Shown here: positions 1-7,810 of the stretch, in pieces
How positions within the stretch are numbered: the first letter of the stretch is position 1
Layout: every line of letters starts with the position of its first letter
Origin: Pirellulaceae bacterium
Lineage (GTDB): Bacteria; Planctomycetota; Planctomycetia; Pirellulales; Pirellulaceae
Direction of reading: 5' to 3'
NCBI GenBank assembly: GCA_020852965.1
Contig: JADYZV010000166.1
Coordinates: forward strand, 1-32,176
Length of the DNA stretch: 32,176 nucleotides
Position numbers and translations under genes: made by a program
Notes under the pieces: generated by a model
What the model saw: the letters and a program-made list of their open reading frames with translations, nothing else
What the model was told of the DNA's origin: nothing
Database searches by the model: none

Positions 1-94
1 GAGGTTACGAGTCCCAGACATCTGCCCGATCAGACGGACTCGTAACCTCGTCCACTACCCCTCGACTCCAAAATTAAGGCTGGATGATGCACTA
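1..94 (-). repeat. Interspersed palindromic repeat, family A copy 1 (cut by the window start)
   Basis: Positions 1-14 (GAGGTTACGAGTCC) and 36-49 (GGACTCGTAACCTC) are perfect inverted repeats with a 21-nt loop. The right arm continues as GTCCACTACC. The following stretch to about 94 (AATTAAGGCTGGATGATG, then CACTAG) resembles the flank of the copy at 14592-14632 read on the other strand. Related copies lie at 5038-5197 and 19057-19118. The left arm probably continues beyond the window. It lies just upstream of uppP and could form a strong RNA or cruciform hairpin. Confidence 0.75.
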
Positions 95-143
95 GCCAAT
101 TTCCACCCAAACGTAACGCGACACGTCAACCAGAAAATAAATT

Positions 144-980
144 GTGAACGATTATCTAGCTGCACTGATTATTGGCGTGGTCGAAGGGCTGACCGAGTTC
201 CTTCCCGTAAGTTCGACCGCTCACATCCGTATTGCGCAAGAGCTGCTGCATCTACCGCTCGACGATAGCTATTGGAAGATGTTTGCCATCGTGATACAGC
301 TCGGTGCCGTGCTGTCGGTACTGGTCTATTTCCGCGGCCGCATCGCGAGTTTCTTGAAGAGCTTTCCTCAGGGGAGCGATGGGCAGCACACATGGTGGAA
401 TCATCCCTTGTCGTTGGTGCTGCTCAGCTTTGTGGTCACCGCCATCCCCTGTCTGCTGATGGACAAGTTCATCGGCGAAAACCTGGAGAGTTTGACTGTC
501 ATTGGTTGGGCGCTGGTGATCGGTGGCGTGGTGATGTGGGTTGTCGACAAGCAGTTCAGCGATCGCGCGACGACCGAGCGGATGGAGGGGATGACACTGC
601 GGCAAGCGGTCGTGATCGGCTTTACGCAGATTTTCGCGGCTGCTTTTCCGGGCGTCAGCCGTTCGATGGCCACGATCGCGGGAGGGCAAATCATGGGATT
701 GTCGCGGCCCGCTGCGCTCGAGTTCAGTTTCTTTCTATCGATCCCGGTGATGTTTGCCGCTACGGGTTACAAGTTGCTGCAATTTGTGCTCGAATCCGAC
801 ACGACGGTCAGCGCACAGCAGTGGCAGGTGTTGGCGGTCGGCTTTGTCGTCAGCTTCTTTGTCGCCTGGGCCGTGATCGCTTGGTTCATGGCCTGGGTGA
901 ACAAGCACGGCTTTGCTCCGTTTGCCGTTTACCGCATCATCGTAGGTTCCGCTACGCTGGCTTGGATCTACAGCAGCTAG
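144..980 (+). CDS. uppP: Undecaprenyl-diphosphatase (UppP/BacA)
   Basis: Dephosphorylates undecaprenyl diphosphate to recycle the lipid carrier for peptidoglycan and other envelope polymers; an integral inner-membrane enzyme. The 278-residue length is normal for the family. The N-terminal motif EGLTEFLPVSSTAH (residues 14-27) carries the two conserved glutamates (E14, E18), and PGVSRSMATI (169-178) holds the conserved Ser and Arg of the second signature. Several hydrophobic segments are visible around 45-63, 88-105, 117-135, 194-215 and 228-250. The start is GTG at 144, which places the motif at the usual distance from the N-terminus; no strong ribosome binding site precedes it. Acquired-looking copies of this family can give bacitracin tolerance, but this one looks like the ordinary housekeeping form. 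It appears monocistronic, with a 157-bp gap before the next gene. Confidence 0.95.
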   Translation: MNDYLAALIIGVVEGLTEFLPVSSTAHIRIAQELLHLPLDDSYWKMFAIVIQLGAVLSVLVYFRGRIASFLKSFPQGSDGQHTWWNHPLSLVLLSFVVTAIPCLLMDKFIGENLESLTVIGWALVIGGVVMWVVDKQFSDRATTERMEGMTLRQAVVIGFTQIFAAAFPGVSRSMATIAGGQIMGLSRPAALEFSFFLSIPVMFAATGYKLLQFVLESDTTVSAQQWQVLAVGFVVSFFVAWAVIAWFMAWVNKHGFAPFAVYRIIVGSATLAWIYSS

Positions 981-1137
981 TGGTCTTGTCAAAGCACTGG
1001 TATTCGTGTTCATTCGCTTGGTTCGTGGGCAAGACAATCGCGCCCCGCGAATTTGCGCGCCCTCTACCGGCGACTTACATTGCTTTACAATTGGGACTGG
1101 GGCACTAGACTGGTGGGGACTTTTCAAGGATTGGGAG

Positions 1138-3861
1138 ATGGGATCGTCCAAATCGAAATCAAAGTCGAACAAGAAGGCGGAGTTGGAGCGACGGGCGCGG
1201 CAGCGGAGCGCGCGCAAAGGAACTGTGCCTGCTGCGGCTGCAGCGATCTTGCAAGCGTCCACCGCGTGGGAGCTGAAGCCCAAGCCGCTGGCCGATGAGC
1301 CCTTGCATGATGTGGCTGTGTTCGCGCGCTCCAGTCGTGAACAGCTTCCCGCCGAGTTGCAAACCCAAGCTACTGCGGTAGCCGAGGCGCTCGAATTGTT
1401 GCGACAAGGGGCCGATGCTCAAGCGCTCGATATTCTGAAAGACATTCCACGCAGTAGTCCGTTTGCCGACTGGCGTTTGTTCGTGCGCGGATTGGTAGCG
1501 TTTTACGCAGCGGACACCACGGCGGCGCGCCAAGCTTGGGGCCGGCTCGATCCAACCCGCCGACCAGCTCGGATCGCGGCGGTTTTGCTCAAGGCCGAAA
1601 CGGACTCGCCACTCTTTGCCGATGGACAACAACCGTCCGTCAAGCGGATCGAATCGGCTCGGCAACTGCGCCGGCGCGAGCACATTCTGGCGGCGGCGCG
1701 CAATATCGCCAGCGCATCGGCCCGCGATTCGGAGACCAAATTCACGGTTGCGCAAGCCAAGCAGCTTGTGCCATTCCGCGATGAATACCGTGGCCAAGAC
1801 CCCGAGTTCGTCAATCGCTTCGGGCAGGCCTGCGTGCGTTTGGCGGCTTGTCAGGAGAATCCCGATGCCTTCGATATGCTCGTGCCTCAAGTGCCTGGCC
1901 CAGCGCACGATCCGCATTGGAACTTGGAGAATTTCAAGTACGCCTTGAATTTCTCAGATTCTGAGGAATGGGTGGAGGAGGCGGCTGATGACTATCTGAA
2001 GCAGGATTTGACCAAGAGCTCAGCGCCGGAGCCGGTCAAGCAGGCGCTGGCCAGCTTGCTACGAATGACGCAAGCCCGCTATCTCGTGGACCAGCAAAGC
2101 TCGGCCATGGATCCATTCGGCTTTATGTCCGCTGGGGGCACAGACTACAAGTCGATTGAAAAACTGTTGGGTGAAGCGATCAAGCTCTACCCAGCCAATC
2201 GTATCGCGCACTTGAGATTGCTGGAGCTGTTGCAAGAGCAATTGGACGACTACGGCACATCGACTGCAGAAAAGAAGAAGATCGGTCAACGCGTGGTGCC
2301 TGCCAAGGCGGCGTTCGTGAAAGCGTTTCCCAGCGAAGTGGAGGCCACGCTGTGGTTGATCGATCACTATTTTGACGAAGATAAATTGTCTGAGGCGGAC
2401 AAGCTGGTGATTCAACTCTCCAGCTATCGCCTAGAAGACCCACGAGCCAAGGCGCTGCCGTGGAAGCTGAGTCTTCGCCGCGCGATGTACTGTAGCGGTC
2501 GCAAGACACAATTGGCTCAAGTGCCAGCGGCGCTGGACGAAGCGGCAGCCTCGTGGCCAGCCTGGTTGCGACAAGATTGGTTGCCGTTTCTGCGCGCCGC
2601 TTTGGCGCTGCGCCAGGGTGATCGTACCGCCTTCGATGAGCTCGATGCAGCAGCGCGTGCCGCTTGCAGTGCTACCCCACTGCTCGCCGACTGCATGACC
2701 TTTGCCGCCGTCCAGCAGATGAACGTACCCAGCGCACAGCTCAAGCCGTTCCGCCAGATCGTTGAGCAGCACATCGCCGCAGCGGACAAAACTCCGCTAG
2801 AAGAGCTATTCGAGCTGGGGGACTTCTGGTGGGATTTGAGCCGCACTGGCTTGCGACACAAGGGCTATCGATTGCAAGCGAGCAAGATCGGCAAAGTTCT
2901 GTTGAGTAGATTGAAAAATGGCGAAGCGTTTCAAGTTACCTCTCATTTCGAAGGCGCATGTTGCTGGCTAGCCGAGCATAGCTTCTGGTACTCTCGCTTC
3001 GAGTTCAAGGCTCCTGAGTGGCTTGCACCTCATCTTGCCGAACACCCTCGTATTGCTGCGGGTATCGTAAGTGCAGTATTGCGATTCGGACTTGTTATTT
3101 GGCGACTGGCTAATTTTCAATCTCTGATTGAGCAGATAGATTTGGCTGCCAAGCAGGAACGCGATCCCTACTACCGGCATACGATGGCCACTACGGTGAG
3201 TGAAGCGAGACAGAGCTTGGCGGATTTTGAAGCCAGGCAGCGCCTTAGCCCGTTTGCAGCCCTCGGTGATATGTTTGTCGACGATGACGATGACTACGAT
3301 GAGCCGTGCGATTGCCCAAGCTGTCGCGCTGAGCGAGCTCGCGAGGAGGCAGCCAGTGGCTCGTCAGGTGGGAGCGGCAGCCGATCGTCGCGTTCACTAT
3401 TCACTAGTTTTGACGACGACGATGATGACGACGACGATGACGACGACGACGAGGATTGGGATGATGGCAACGATGCTATTCTTAGTCCTGAGGAGTTATT
3501 CGCCGCGCTGGGTCCTGCGCCAGCGATCATGTTAAAAGTTGACGCTCGCTTCCGAGAGCGCGGTGCCGAGGATCAGCTAGAGTTGTTGAACGAAGAGATA
3601 TCGCGCGCTATTGAAGTGCCTTCCAGGCTGGGTGATCTCGAAAAGAAAGCGATTGAAATATTCAAGATTCAAGGTCTCAGTAGTTCTGATGCTGCCGAAT
3701 TTATCACCGCCACCTTTTCCACGGTGCTACGAGGCTTTGAGGCGAAGGTGAGACGCGACGATGCGGGTGCTGAACCCGCTGCTGCCAATCAGACGGCCGA
3801 CCAGAAACGCGAATCGCGCAAGTCGCGACAGAAAGAATTGAACAAGAAAAGAAAACGATAA
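1138..3861 (+). CDS. Large alpha-helical protein of unknown function with poly-Asp tract and CxCxxC motif, first gene of the chaperone cassette
   Basis: A 907-residue protein I do not recognise by name. The N-terminus is lysine/serine-rich and basic (SSKSKSKSNKK). The body, about residues 70-700, is rich in Ala, Leu and Glu helices and reads like a TPR-type alpha-solenoid, although I could not define clean 34-residue repeats. Then comes an acidic patch, a CDCPSC motif (Cys 724, 726, 729), a Ser/Gly linker, 13 consecutive Asp codons (759-771), a further helical region and a very basic C-terminal tail (RKSRQKELNKKRKR). There is no signal peptide or membrane segment. The frame is open from 1006, but ATG 1138 is preferred because AAGGA lies 7 nt upstream and the preceding 44 residues look non-coding. 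It is followed after 41 bp by a J-domain gene and then by GrpE-like and Hsp70 genes. A substrate-delivery or scaffold role is inference only. Confidence 0.8.
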   Translation: MGSSKSKSKSNKKAELERRARQRSARKGTVPAAAAAILQASTAWELKPKPLADEPLHDVAVFARSSREQLPAELQTQATAVAEALELLRQGADAQALDILKDIPRSSPFADWRLFVRGLVAFYAADTTAARQAWGRLDPTRRPARIAAVLLKAETDSPLFADGQQPSVKRIESARQLRRREHILAAARNIASASARDSETKFTVAQAKQLVPFRDEYRGQDPEFVNRFGQACVRLAACQENPDAFDMLVPQVPGPAHDPHWNLENFKYALNFSDSEEWVEEAADDYLKQDLTKSSAPEPVKQALASLLRMTQARYLVDQQSSAMDPFGFMSAGGTDYKSIEKLLGEAIKLYPANRIAHLRLLELLQEQLDDYGTSTAEKKKIGQRVVPAKAAFVKAFPSEVEATLWLIDHYFDEDKLSEADKLVIQLSSYRLEDPRAKALPWKLSLRRAMYCSGRKTQLAQVPAALDEAAASWPAWLRQDWLPFLRAALALRQGDRTAFDELDAAARAACSATPLLADCMTFAAVQQMNVPSAQLKPFRQIVEQHIAAADKTPLEELFELGDFWWDLSRTGLRHKGYRLQASKIGKVLLSRLKNGEAFQVTSHFEGACCWLAEHSFWYSRFEFKAPEWLAPHLAEHPRIAAGIVSAVLRFGLVIWRLANFQSLIEQIDLAAKQERDPYYRHTMATTVSEARQSLADFEARQRLSPFAALGDMFVDDDDDYDEPCDCPSCRAERAREEAASGSSGGSGSRSSRSLFTSFDDDDDDDDDDDDDEDWDDGNDAILSPEELFAALGPAPAIMLKVDARFRERGAEDQLELLNEEISRAIEVPSRLGDLEKKAIEIFKIQGLSSSDAAEFITATFSTVLRGFEAKVRRDDAGAEPAAANQTADQKRESRKSRQKELNKKRKR
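3411..3465 (+). repeat. GAY trinucleotide tract encoding poly-Asp
   Basis: Thirteen consecutive GAC/GAT codons (3412-3450), followed by a GAG codon and further GAT-rich codons, lie inside the large first gene of the chaperone cassette. The mix of GAC and GAT is less slippage-prone than a pure repeat but could still vary in length between strains. Confidence 0.9.
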
Positions 3862-3902
3862 ACACTCTCGAAACCGCCTCCCTGCATTAGACTGTTATCC
3901 GC

Positions 3903-4205
3903 ATGAATCCCACAGATCTCAATCCCCATGACGTGCTAGGACTGGCCGCCGATGCCACATTGGAAGAGGTGCGCAGTGCCTACCTGCGCTTGGTCCGCGA
4001 GCATCCTCCGGAGCGCGATGCCGAAAAATTTCGCGAGATTCATTCGGCTTATACTTTGCTCAACGACCCCATGGAGCAGGCCAAGGCGCTGCTGGCTTTA
4101 TCGAGGGAGCCGCCCGACCTGACCGCTATCATCACGAATGCTGTTGCGAAGCCACTGCGCATCCCCAAGCTGCCGCTCTTGGCCTTGGGCAATGAAGACG
4201 CGTAA
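3903..4205 (+). CDS. Short J-domain protein (DnaJ-like), HPP variant
   Basis: A 100-residue protein that is almost entirely one J-domain. Residues 5-65 show the family pattern: NPHDVLGLAADATLEEVRSA, a helix II ending in LVREHPPERD, and helix III with FREIHSAYTLLND. J-domains stimulate the ATPase of Hsp70 partners through a His-Pro-Asp loop. Here the loop reads HPP with Asp only two residues later (HPPERD). The protein has no Gly/Phe region, zinc domain or client-binding C-terminal domains, so it is a minimal co-chaperone. It starts 41 bp after the large gene and ends 5 bp before the GrpE-like gene, consistent with an operon whose Hsp70 lies two genes downstream. The start is ATG 3903 without a strong ribosome binding site. 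The J-domain identity is clear; whether it is active is inference. Confidence 0.88.
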   Translation: MNPTDLNPHDVLGLAADATLEEVRSAYLRLVREHPPERDAEKFREIHSAYTLLNDPMEQAKALLALSREPPDLTAIITNAVAKPLRIPKLPLLALGNEDA

Positions 4206-4210
4206 ACCTA

Positions 4211-5023
4211 ATGGAAAATTGTATGAACAGTGATAGCCAGCTTGAGTCCGAACCGTCGATGGACAATTCGGCGGGGGATGGCCGAGCTACTTTGGGGGCG
4301 ATAGATATAGTCGAAGCCTTTACCTCGTTGCGGCACGAATTGAAATTGCAAGTTCGCAGTGGTCGCGATTTGCAGCAAGCACTCGACGGGCGCTTGCAGC
4401 AGATCGAGCAGCGCTTAGACGAGCAAATCGCCCTGGTCAGCCGCATTGAGAGCACTCCGCCAGCACCGCCAGCCTCGGCGACCGTGGGTGGTGATCAGCG
4501 ACTTTTGGCAGAATCGCGACAGTTGGCAGAAGCGCTTGCCGAGATCGAAGAGAATTTGCAGCGAGCCGCAGAAACTCTCGCAGCACCACTGGTAGCGAAA
4601 GGCCAACCGTCCGCGCCAGCCAACCCACTGGCGGAACTACTGGTGCAATTCGATCAAAGTATAGCCGCAGCCTCCTGGACGAGTAAGCTACTGGCGCGAC
4701 CACTGCTAGCTCGCCTGCGCGGGCTCATCGAAGGTAGTCTGCGCGAGCCGACGATCGCAGTTGCCGATCCGGCTCGCGAGCGATTGGAAGTCAGTGGGCG
4801 TGGATTGGAATTGTTACTCCAGCGCGTACATCGCTTGATGGAAGGCTGCAATGTGGAGCGACACGATGTGCTGGGACAAGCCTTCGATGCGGAGACGATG
4901 CGGTCGGTCGACGTTGTCTCTACCGACGCCGTCCCCAGCTCGCATGTGGCCGAACAGCTCCGCCCACTCTACCTCTGGCAGGGACAAGTCCTAAAATATG
5001 CCAATGTCCGTTTGGCTAAATAG
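4211..5023 (+). CDS. Divergent GrpE-like nucleotide exchange factor
   Basis: A 270-residue protein. The first 100 residues are acidic and then form long amphipathic helices likely to be coiled coil (about 30-80 and 95-120). The C-terminal 55 residues match the GrpE head-domain pattern: VERHDVLGQAFDAETMRSVD, then VPSSHVAEQLRPLYLWQGQV and a final KYANVRLAK. GrpE proteins release ADP from Hsp70, and the next gene encodes an Hsp70. Canonical GrpE is near 190 residues; this one has a longer N-terminus and a large middle insertion (about 130-200). The start could be 4211 or the in-frame ATG at 4223, which has GGAA just upstream; 4211 is given as the longest form. The GrpE assignment rests on the C-terminal pattern and the gene neighbourhood. 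Confidence 0.72.
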   Translation: MENCMNSDSQLESEPSMDNSAGDGRATLGAIDIVEAFTSLRHELKLQVRSGRDLQQALDGRLQQIEQRLDEQIALVSRIESTPPAPPASATVGGDQRLLAESRQLAEALAEIEENLQRAAETLAAPLVAKGQPSAPANPLAELLVQFDQSIAAASWTSKLLARPLLARLRGLIEGSLREPTIAVADPARERLEVSGRGLELLLQRVHRLMEGCNVERHDVLGQAFDAETMRSVDVVSTDAVPSSHVAEQLRPLYLWQGQVLKYANVRLAK

Positions 5024-5037
5024 TCAGCAATGCATTT

Positions 5038-5197
5038 GTGGTCTGCCAAAGTTAAGACTTAGGGTTGGCGGTAGTGGACGAGGTTGCGAGTCCTTAGCGT
5101 ATGCCGAATCAAAGGGACTCGTAACCTCGTCCACTACACCAAACGGACTCGTAACCTCGTCCACTACGCCAAAGGGAGTCGTAACCTCGTCCACTAC
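5038..5197 (+). repeat. Family A palindromic repeat, copy 2, with three tandem 30-bp right arms
   Basis: The left arm at 5071-5093 begins GTAGTGGACGAGG and is complementary, with one mismatch in 23, to the right arm at 5115-5137. The right arm is then repeated at 5145-5167 and 5175-5197, giving a 30-bp period with short ACACCAAA-type spacers. The flank at 5038-5070 (GTGGTCTGCCAAAGTTAAG and following) is nearly the same as at 19058-19090. It fills most of the 252-bp gap between the GrpE-like and Hsp70 genes. A transcript through it could fold one left arm with any of three right arms. Confidence 0.9.
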
Positions 5198-5275
5198 ACC
5201 AGAATTTAGCTTTTGATAGATCACTAGTTTTCCGCGCAACTCGCACAACCTAGGTAACACATAGAAGTCGACAAC

Positions 5276-7090
5276 ATGAACCAACCGACATCGCCGATTA
5301 TTGGCATCGACCTGGGCACGACCAACAGCGTCGTGGCTGCATTGCTGGGAGGTAAAGTCCAAGTGCTGGAAGAGCAGGGTGAGGCTATCTTGCCATCGGT
5401 GGTCGGCTTGACGCTCGACGATAAACTCATCGTCGGCACAACTGCCAAGAATCAACTGGCCGCATTCCCCGAGCGAACGATTAGCTCGGTCAAGCGACAG
5501 ATGGGGCAAGCGATCAAGGTGAAATTGGCCGATCAGGAATTCTCGCCACAGGAAATCAGCGCCATCATACTGCGACGCCTGCGGCAGCGCGCCGAAACGG
5601 TGCTGGGTGTGGAGGTTACACGAGCCGTCATTACGGTCCCCGCTTTCTTTGACGAAGACCAACGCCAGGCGACTCGTGAGGCGGGAACCTTAGCCGGCTT
5701 GACCGTCGAGCGGATCATCAACGAACCGACTGCAGCCAGCTTGGTCTACCATGCCGGTGAGTCGGCTCGACGACATTTGATTGTCTACGATTTGGGGGGC
5801 GGGACGTTTGACGTGTCCATCGTTCGTGTCGAAGATGGCGTAATCGAGGTGCTTAGCAGCAAAGGGGACACGCAGCTCGGTGGCGACGATTTCGATCAGC
5901 TCCTCACCAAGCACGTGGCCGATATCTTTCTGACCCAACATGGCGTCGACTTGATGTCCCAGAGCACTACGCGTTGGCGATTGATCCAAGCCTGCGAGCG
6001 GGCCAAGTGCGAACTCTCCTTTCATGGTGTGACGCAGGTCGCCGAGGAGTTCATCGCCACCGTCGATGGGCAGCCAGTCAATTTGGATGTCGAGATCGCG
6101 CGCGGCGAATACGAAACGCTCATCGCCCCCTTGATCGAGCAGACGATTGCCTGTGTAGATCAAGCTATTCGCGATTCGGGCCTGACCGTGTCGCAGTTGG
6201 ACGAGCTGATTTTGGTGGGTGGATCGACGCGCACGCCCTTAGTACAGAATCGCTTGAGGGAGGAGTTCCAGCGCGATCCGCAATGGTCGGTCAACCCCGA
6301 TCTGGCCGTCGCCCTCGGGGCTGCGACCCAAGCCGCCATGCAGGATGGCCAAGCGGTTGGTCCAGTGTTGATCGACATCGCCACGCATACGCTGGGTATC
6401 GAGGCGTTGACCGGTTCACCGTTCAACCCCGAGCTAAAGTTTGTGCCGATTCTCCGCCGCAATTCTCCGTTGCCAGCCAAGTACGACGAGGTCTTTAGCA
6501 CCGTGACCGAAGACCAGGATACCGTCAACTTTCGCGTCTACCAGGGAGAAAGCGATCAACTCAGCCGCAATCGGCTGATAGGCAATTTTTTGCTTCAAGG
6601 GTTGAACGAATCCGACCAAGCCGACGGCGAGATCTTAGTGCAATTCGAATTGACGCTCGATGGCATACTCAAGGTAACCGCCACCGAACGCAAGACCGGT
6701 CTTTCCAAAGGAATCAAGATCGATAACGCACTTTCGCAGATGGAGCAGGAGGGGAGCCAACATTCCTTCAACCGACTGGAAGAAATGTTTGGGGCCTCCG
6801 ATGAGCTGATGGGCCTTGGGGAGGTAGTAGAAGCTGCCAGTTTCGGCGAAATTGAGGAAGAGCCAGACATTCACATTCACCGAGCCGATTCGGCCAGCCG
6901 GCCGGCCTCCAAGCTGGCGCAGTTGGTCACTCGGGCCCGCGCTCTGGCTGGTTCACTCAGCGGCGATGACGCCCAGGACGTCGAACGACTGCTGGATTCC
7001 ATTACTCAAGCGGAGCAGCGAGGTGATGACGCTGCACTCGGCAATTTGGAAAGCGAATTGGATGACCTATTGTTCTATTTGGACGCATAG
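5276..7090 (+). CDS. Hsp70-family chaperone (DnaK/HscC-like)
   Basis: A 604-residue ATP-dependent chaperone. The ATPase domain (about 8-365) has all the signature motifs: GIDLGTTNS (10-18), the VPAFFDEDQRQAT segment (121-133), DLGGGTFD (172-179) and LVGGSTRTP (313-321). The substrate-binding beta domain spans about 370-490 (ATHTLGIEALTG onward). The C-terminal part is shorter than in E. coli DnaK: an acidic stretch (520-545) followed by one helical bundle ending DLLFYLDA, with no EEVD-like tail. This resembles the shorter accessory Hsp70s of the HscC type rather than the main heat-shock DnaK. No CIRCE element was seen upstream. The family A repeat separates it from the GrpE-like gene, so it may have its own promoter or be attenuated. 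The zinc-ribbon gene follows 10 bp downstream. Confidence 0.93.
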   Translation: MNQPTSPIIGIDLGTTNSVVAALLGGKVQVLEEQGEAILPSVVGLTLDDKLIVGTTAKNQLAAFPERTISSVKRQMGQAIKVKLADQEFSPQEISAIILRRLRQRAETVLGVEVTRAVITVPAFFDEDQRQATREAGTLAGLTVERIINEPTAASLVYHAGESARRHLIVYDLGGGTFDVSIVRVEDGVIEVLSSKGDTQLGGDDFDQLLTKHVADIFLTQHGVDLMSQSTTRWRLIQACERAKCELSFHGVTQVAEEFIATVDGQPVNLDVEIARGEYETLIAPLIEQTIACVDQAIRDSGLTVSQLDELILVGGSTRTPLVQNRLREEFQRDPQWSVNPDLAVALGAATQAAMQDGQAVGPVLIDIATHTLGIEALTGSPFNPELKFVPILRRNSPLPAKYDEVFSTVTEDQDTVNFRVYQGESDQLSRNRLIGNFLLQGLNESDQADGEILVQFELTLDGILKVTATERKTGLSKGIKIDNALSQMEQEGSQHSFNRLEEMFGASDELMGLGEVVEAASFGEIEEEPDIHIHRADSASRPASKLAQLVTRARALAGSLSGDDAQDVERLLDSITQAEQRGDDAALGNLESELDDLLFYLDA

Positions 7091-7100
7091 ATCGATTTAG

Positions 7101-7343
7101 ATGTTACAACTACACAAGCATGAATTGAGTTGCCCTGTTTGCCGTGCGCGACAGCCCTGGCAAGCGACCTGTCGTCGCTGCGAGGCTGATTTGCAGCTCT
7201 ATGTCAAAGCCCTACGCAGCCTACACAGCGCTCAGCGCCAAGTGGCGGCGGCCCACAACTCGGGCGATGAAGCCAAATGCCAAGCCACGGAGCGATATCT
7301 GACATGGCTTCAACCGCAGACTGATTTAGACACAAGCACGTGA
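7101..7343 (+). CDS. Small zinc-ribbon-like protein, last gene of the chaperone cassette
   Basis: An 80-residue hypothetical protein. Two CxxC pairs (CPVC at 11-14 and CRRC at 24-27) are spaced like a small zinc ribbon. A predicted helix rich in Ala, Gln and Arg follows (about 31-72). There is no signal peptide. The start codon lies 10 bp after the Hsp70 stop, which supports co-transcription and a role linked to that chaperone, for example as an adaptor; this is inference. The gene ends 27 bp before the convergent lipoprotein gene. Confidence 0.72.
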   Translation: MLQLHKHELSCPVCRARQPWQATCRRCEADLQLYVKALRSLHSAQRQVAAAHNSGDEAKCQATERYLTWLQPQTDLDTST

Positions 7344-7370
7344 CTCACCGCAGTCGTGCCGGCATGCTCC

Positions 7371-7757
7371 TCAAGCTCCTGGCACCTCGAGGTCGATTTC
7401 ATTGGCACCTTGCTCGATGCTCTTTTTTAGCGGAGAGCTCATTTCATTGCGATATTCTTTGGGGACCGTTCGTAGCAATTCGGCATTGGAAGAAATCGGC
7501 TCTACGGCATCGACAATTTTCTCAAAATAAACCGTGTATTCGGCTACTTGAATCGGGCGGTCCAGCGCGTAGGTTCCCTCTGCCGTCGTCGTGGCGCTTG
7601 CACCTTGACCGATAATGGAGTTGATAAACTGCACGCGTACCGGTTCCTTGGGAGCAGTTCCGCCAATGGTTAGTTTGCCGGATACGGTGCCCATCGGAGG
7701 GCCACCGTCGCCACAGCCGAGAAGTAGCGTCAAGGCGAGCAGAGAAATCAATTTCAT
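7371..7757 (-). CDS. Small lipoprotein, partner of a DUF1559 protein
   Basis: A 128-residue protein with a lipoprotein signal (MKLISLLALTLLLGC, lipobox LLGC with Cys15). The mature part begins with a short Gly/Pro stretch and then a beta-rich domain resembling a carboxypeptidase-regulatory-like fold (VSGKLTIGG, AEGTYALD). In planctomycetes such small lipoproteins commonly sit just downstream of DUF1559 genes, as here, where the DUF1559 stop lies about 105 bp upstream. The ATG at 7757 is preferred over the in-frame TTG at 7763 because it gives a normal signal peptide. The function is unknown; an envelope or surface structural role is the usual guess. Confidence 0.8.
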   Translation of the reverse strand: MKLISLLALTLLLGCGDGGPPMGTVSGKLTIGGTAPKEPVRVQFINSIIGQGASATTTAEGTYALDRPIQVAEYTVYFEKIVDAVEPISSNAELLRTVPKEYRNEMSSPLKKSIEQGANEIDLEVPGA

Positions 7758-7810
7758 TGTCAAATGAGTACGTCCTAGGCTGGCGTTTTCGATCGATGAA
7801 CAAAGAGGTT

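Noticed and set aside
1006-1137. Longer N-terminus for the large protein of the chaperone cassette
   Set aside because: The 44 extra residues look random, and the internal ATG at 1138 has AAGGA at the right distance followed by a lysine-rich start.
981-1137. CIRCE or other heat-shock operator before the chaperone cassette
   Set aside because: No TTAGCACTC-N9-GAGTGCTAA-like palindrome is present, and I could not find a convincing promoter with correct spacing in this gap.
4998-5216. Open frame with a repeated LVTSSTTP peptide
   Set aside because: The repeated peptide is just the translation of the 30-bp tandem arms of the family A repeat; the matching minus-strand frame (5024-5662) is also mostly repeat plus antisense of the Hsp70 gene.
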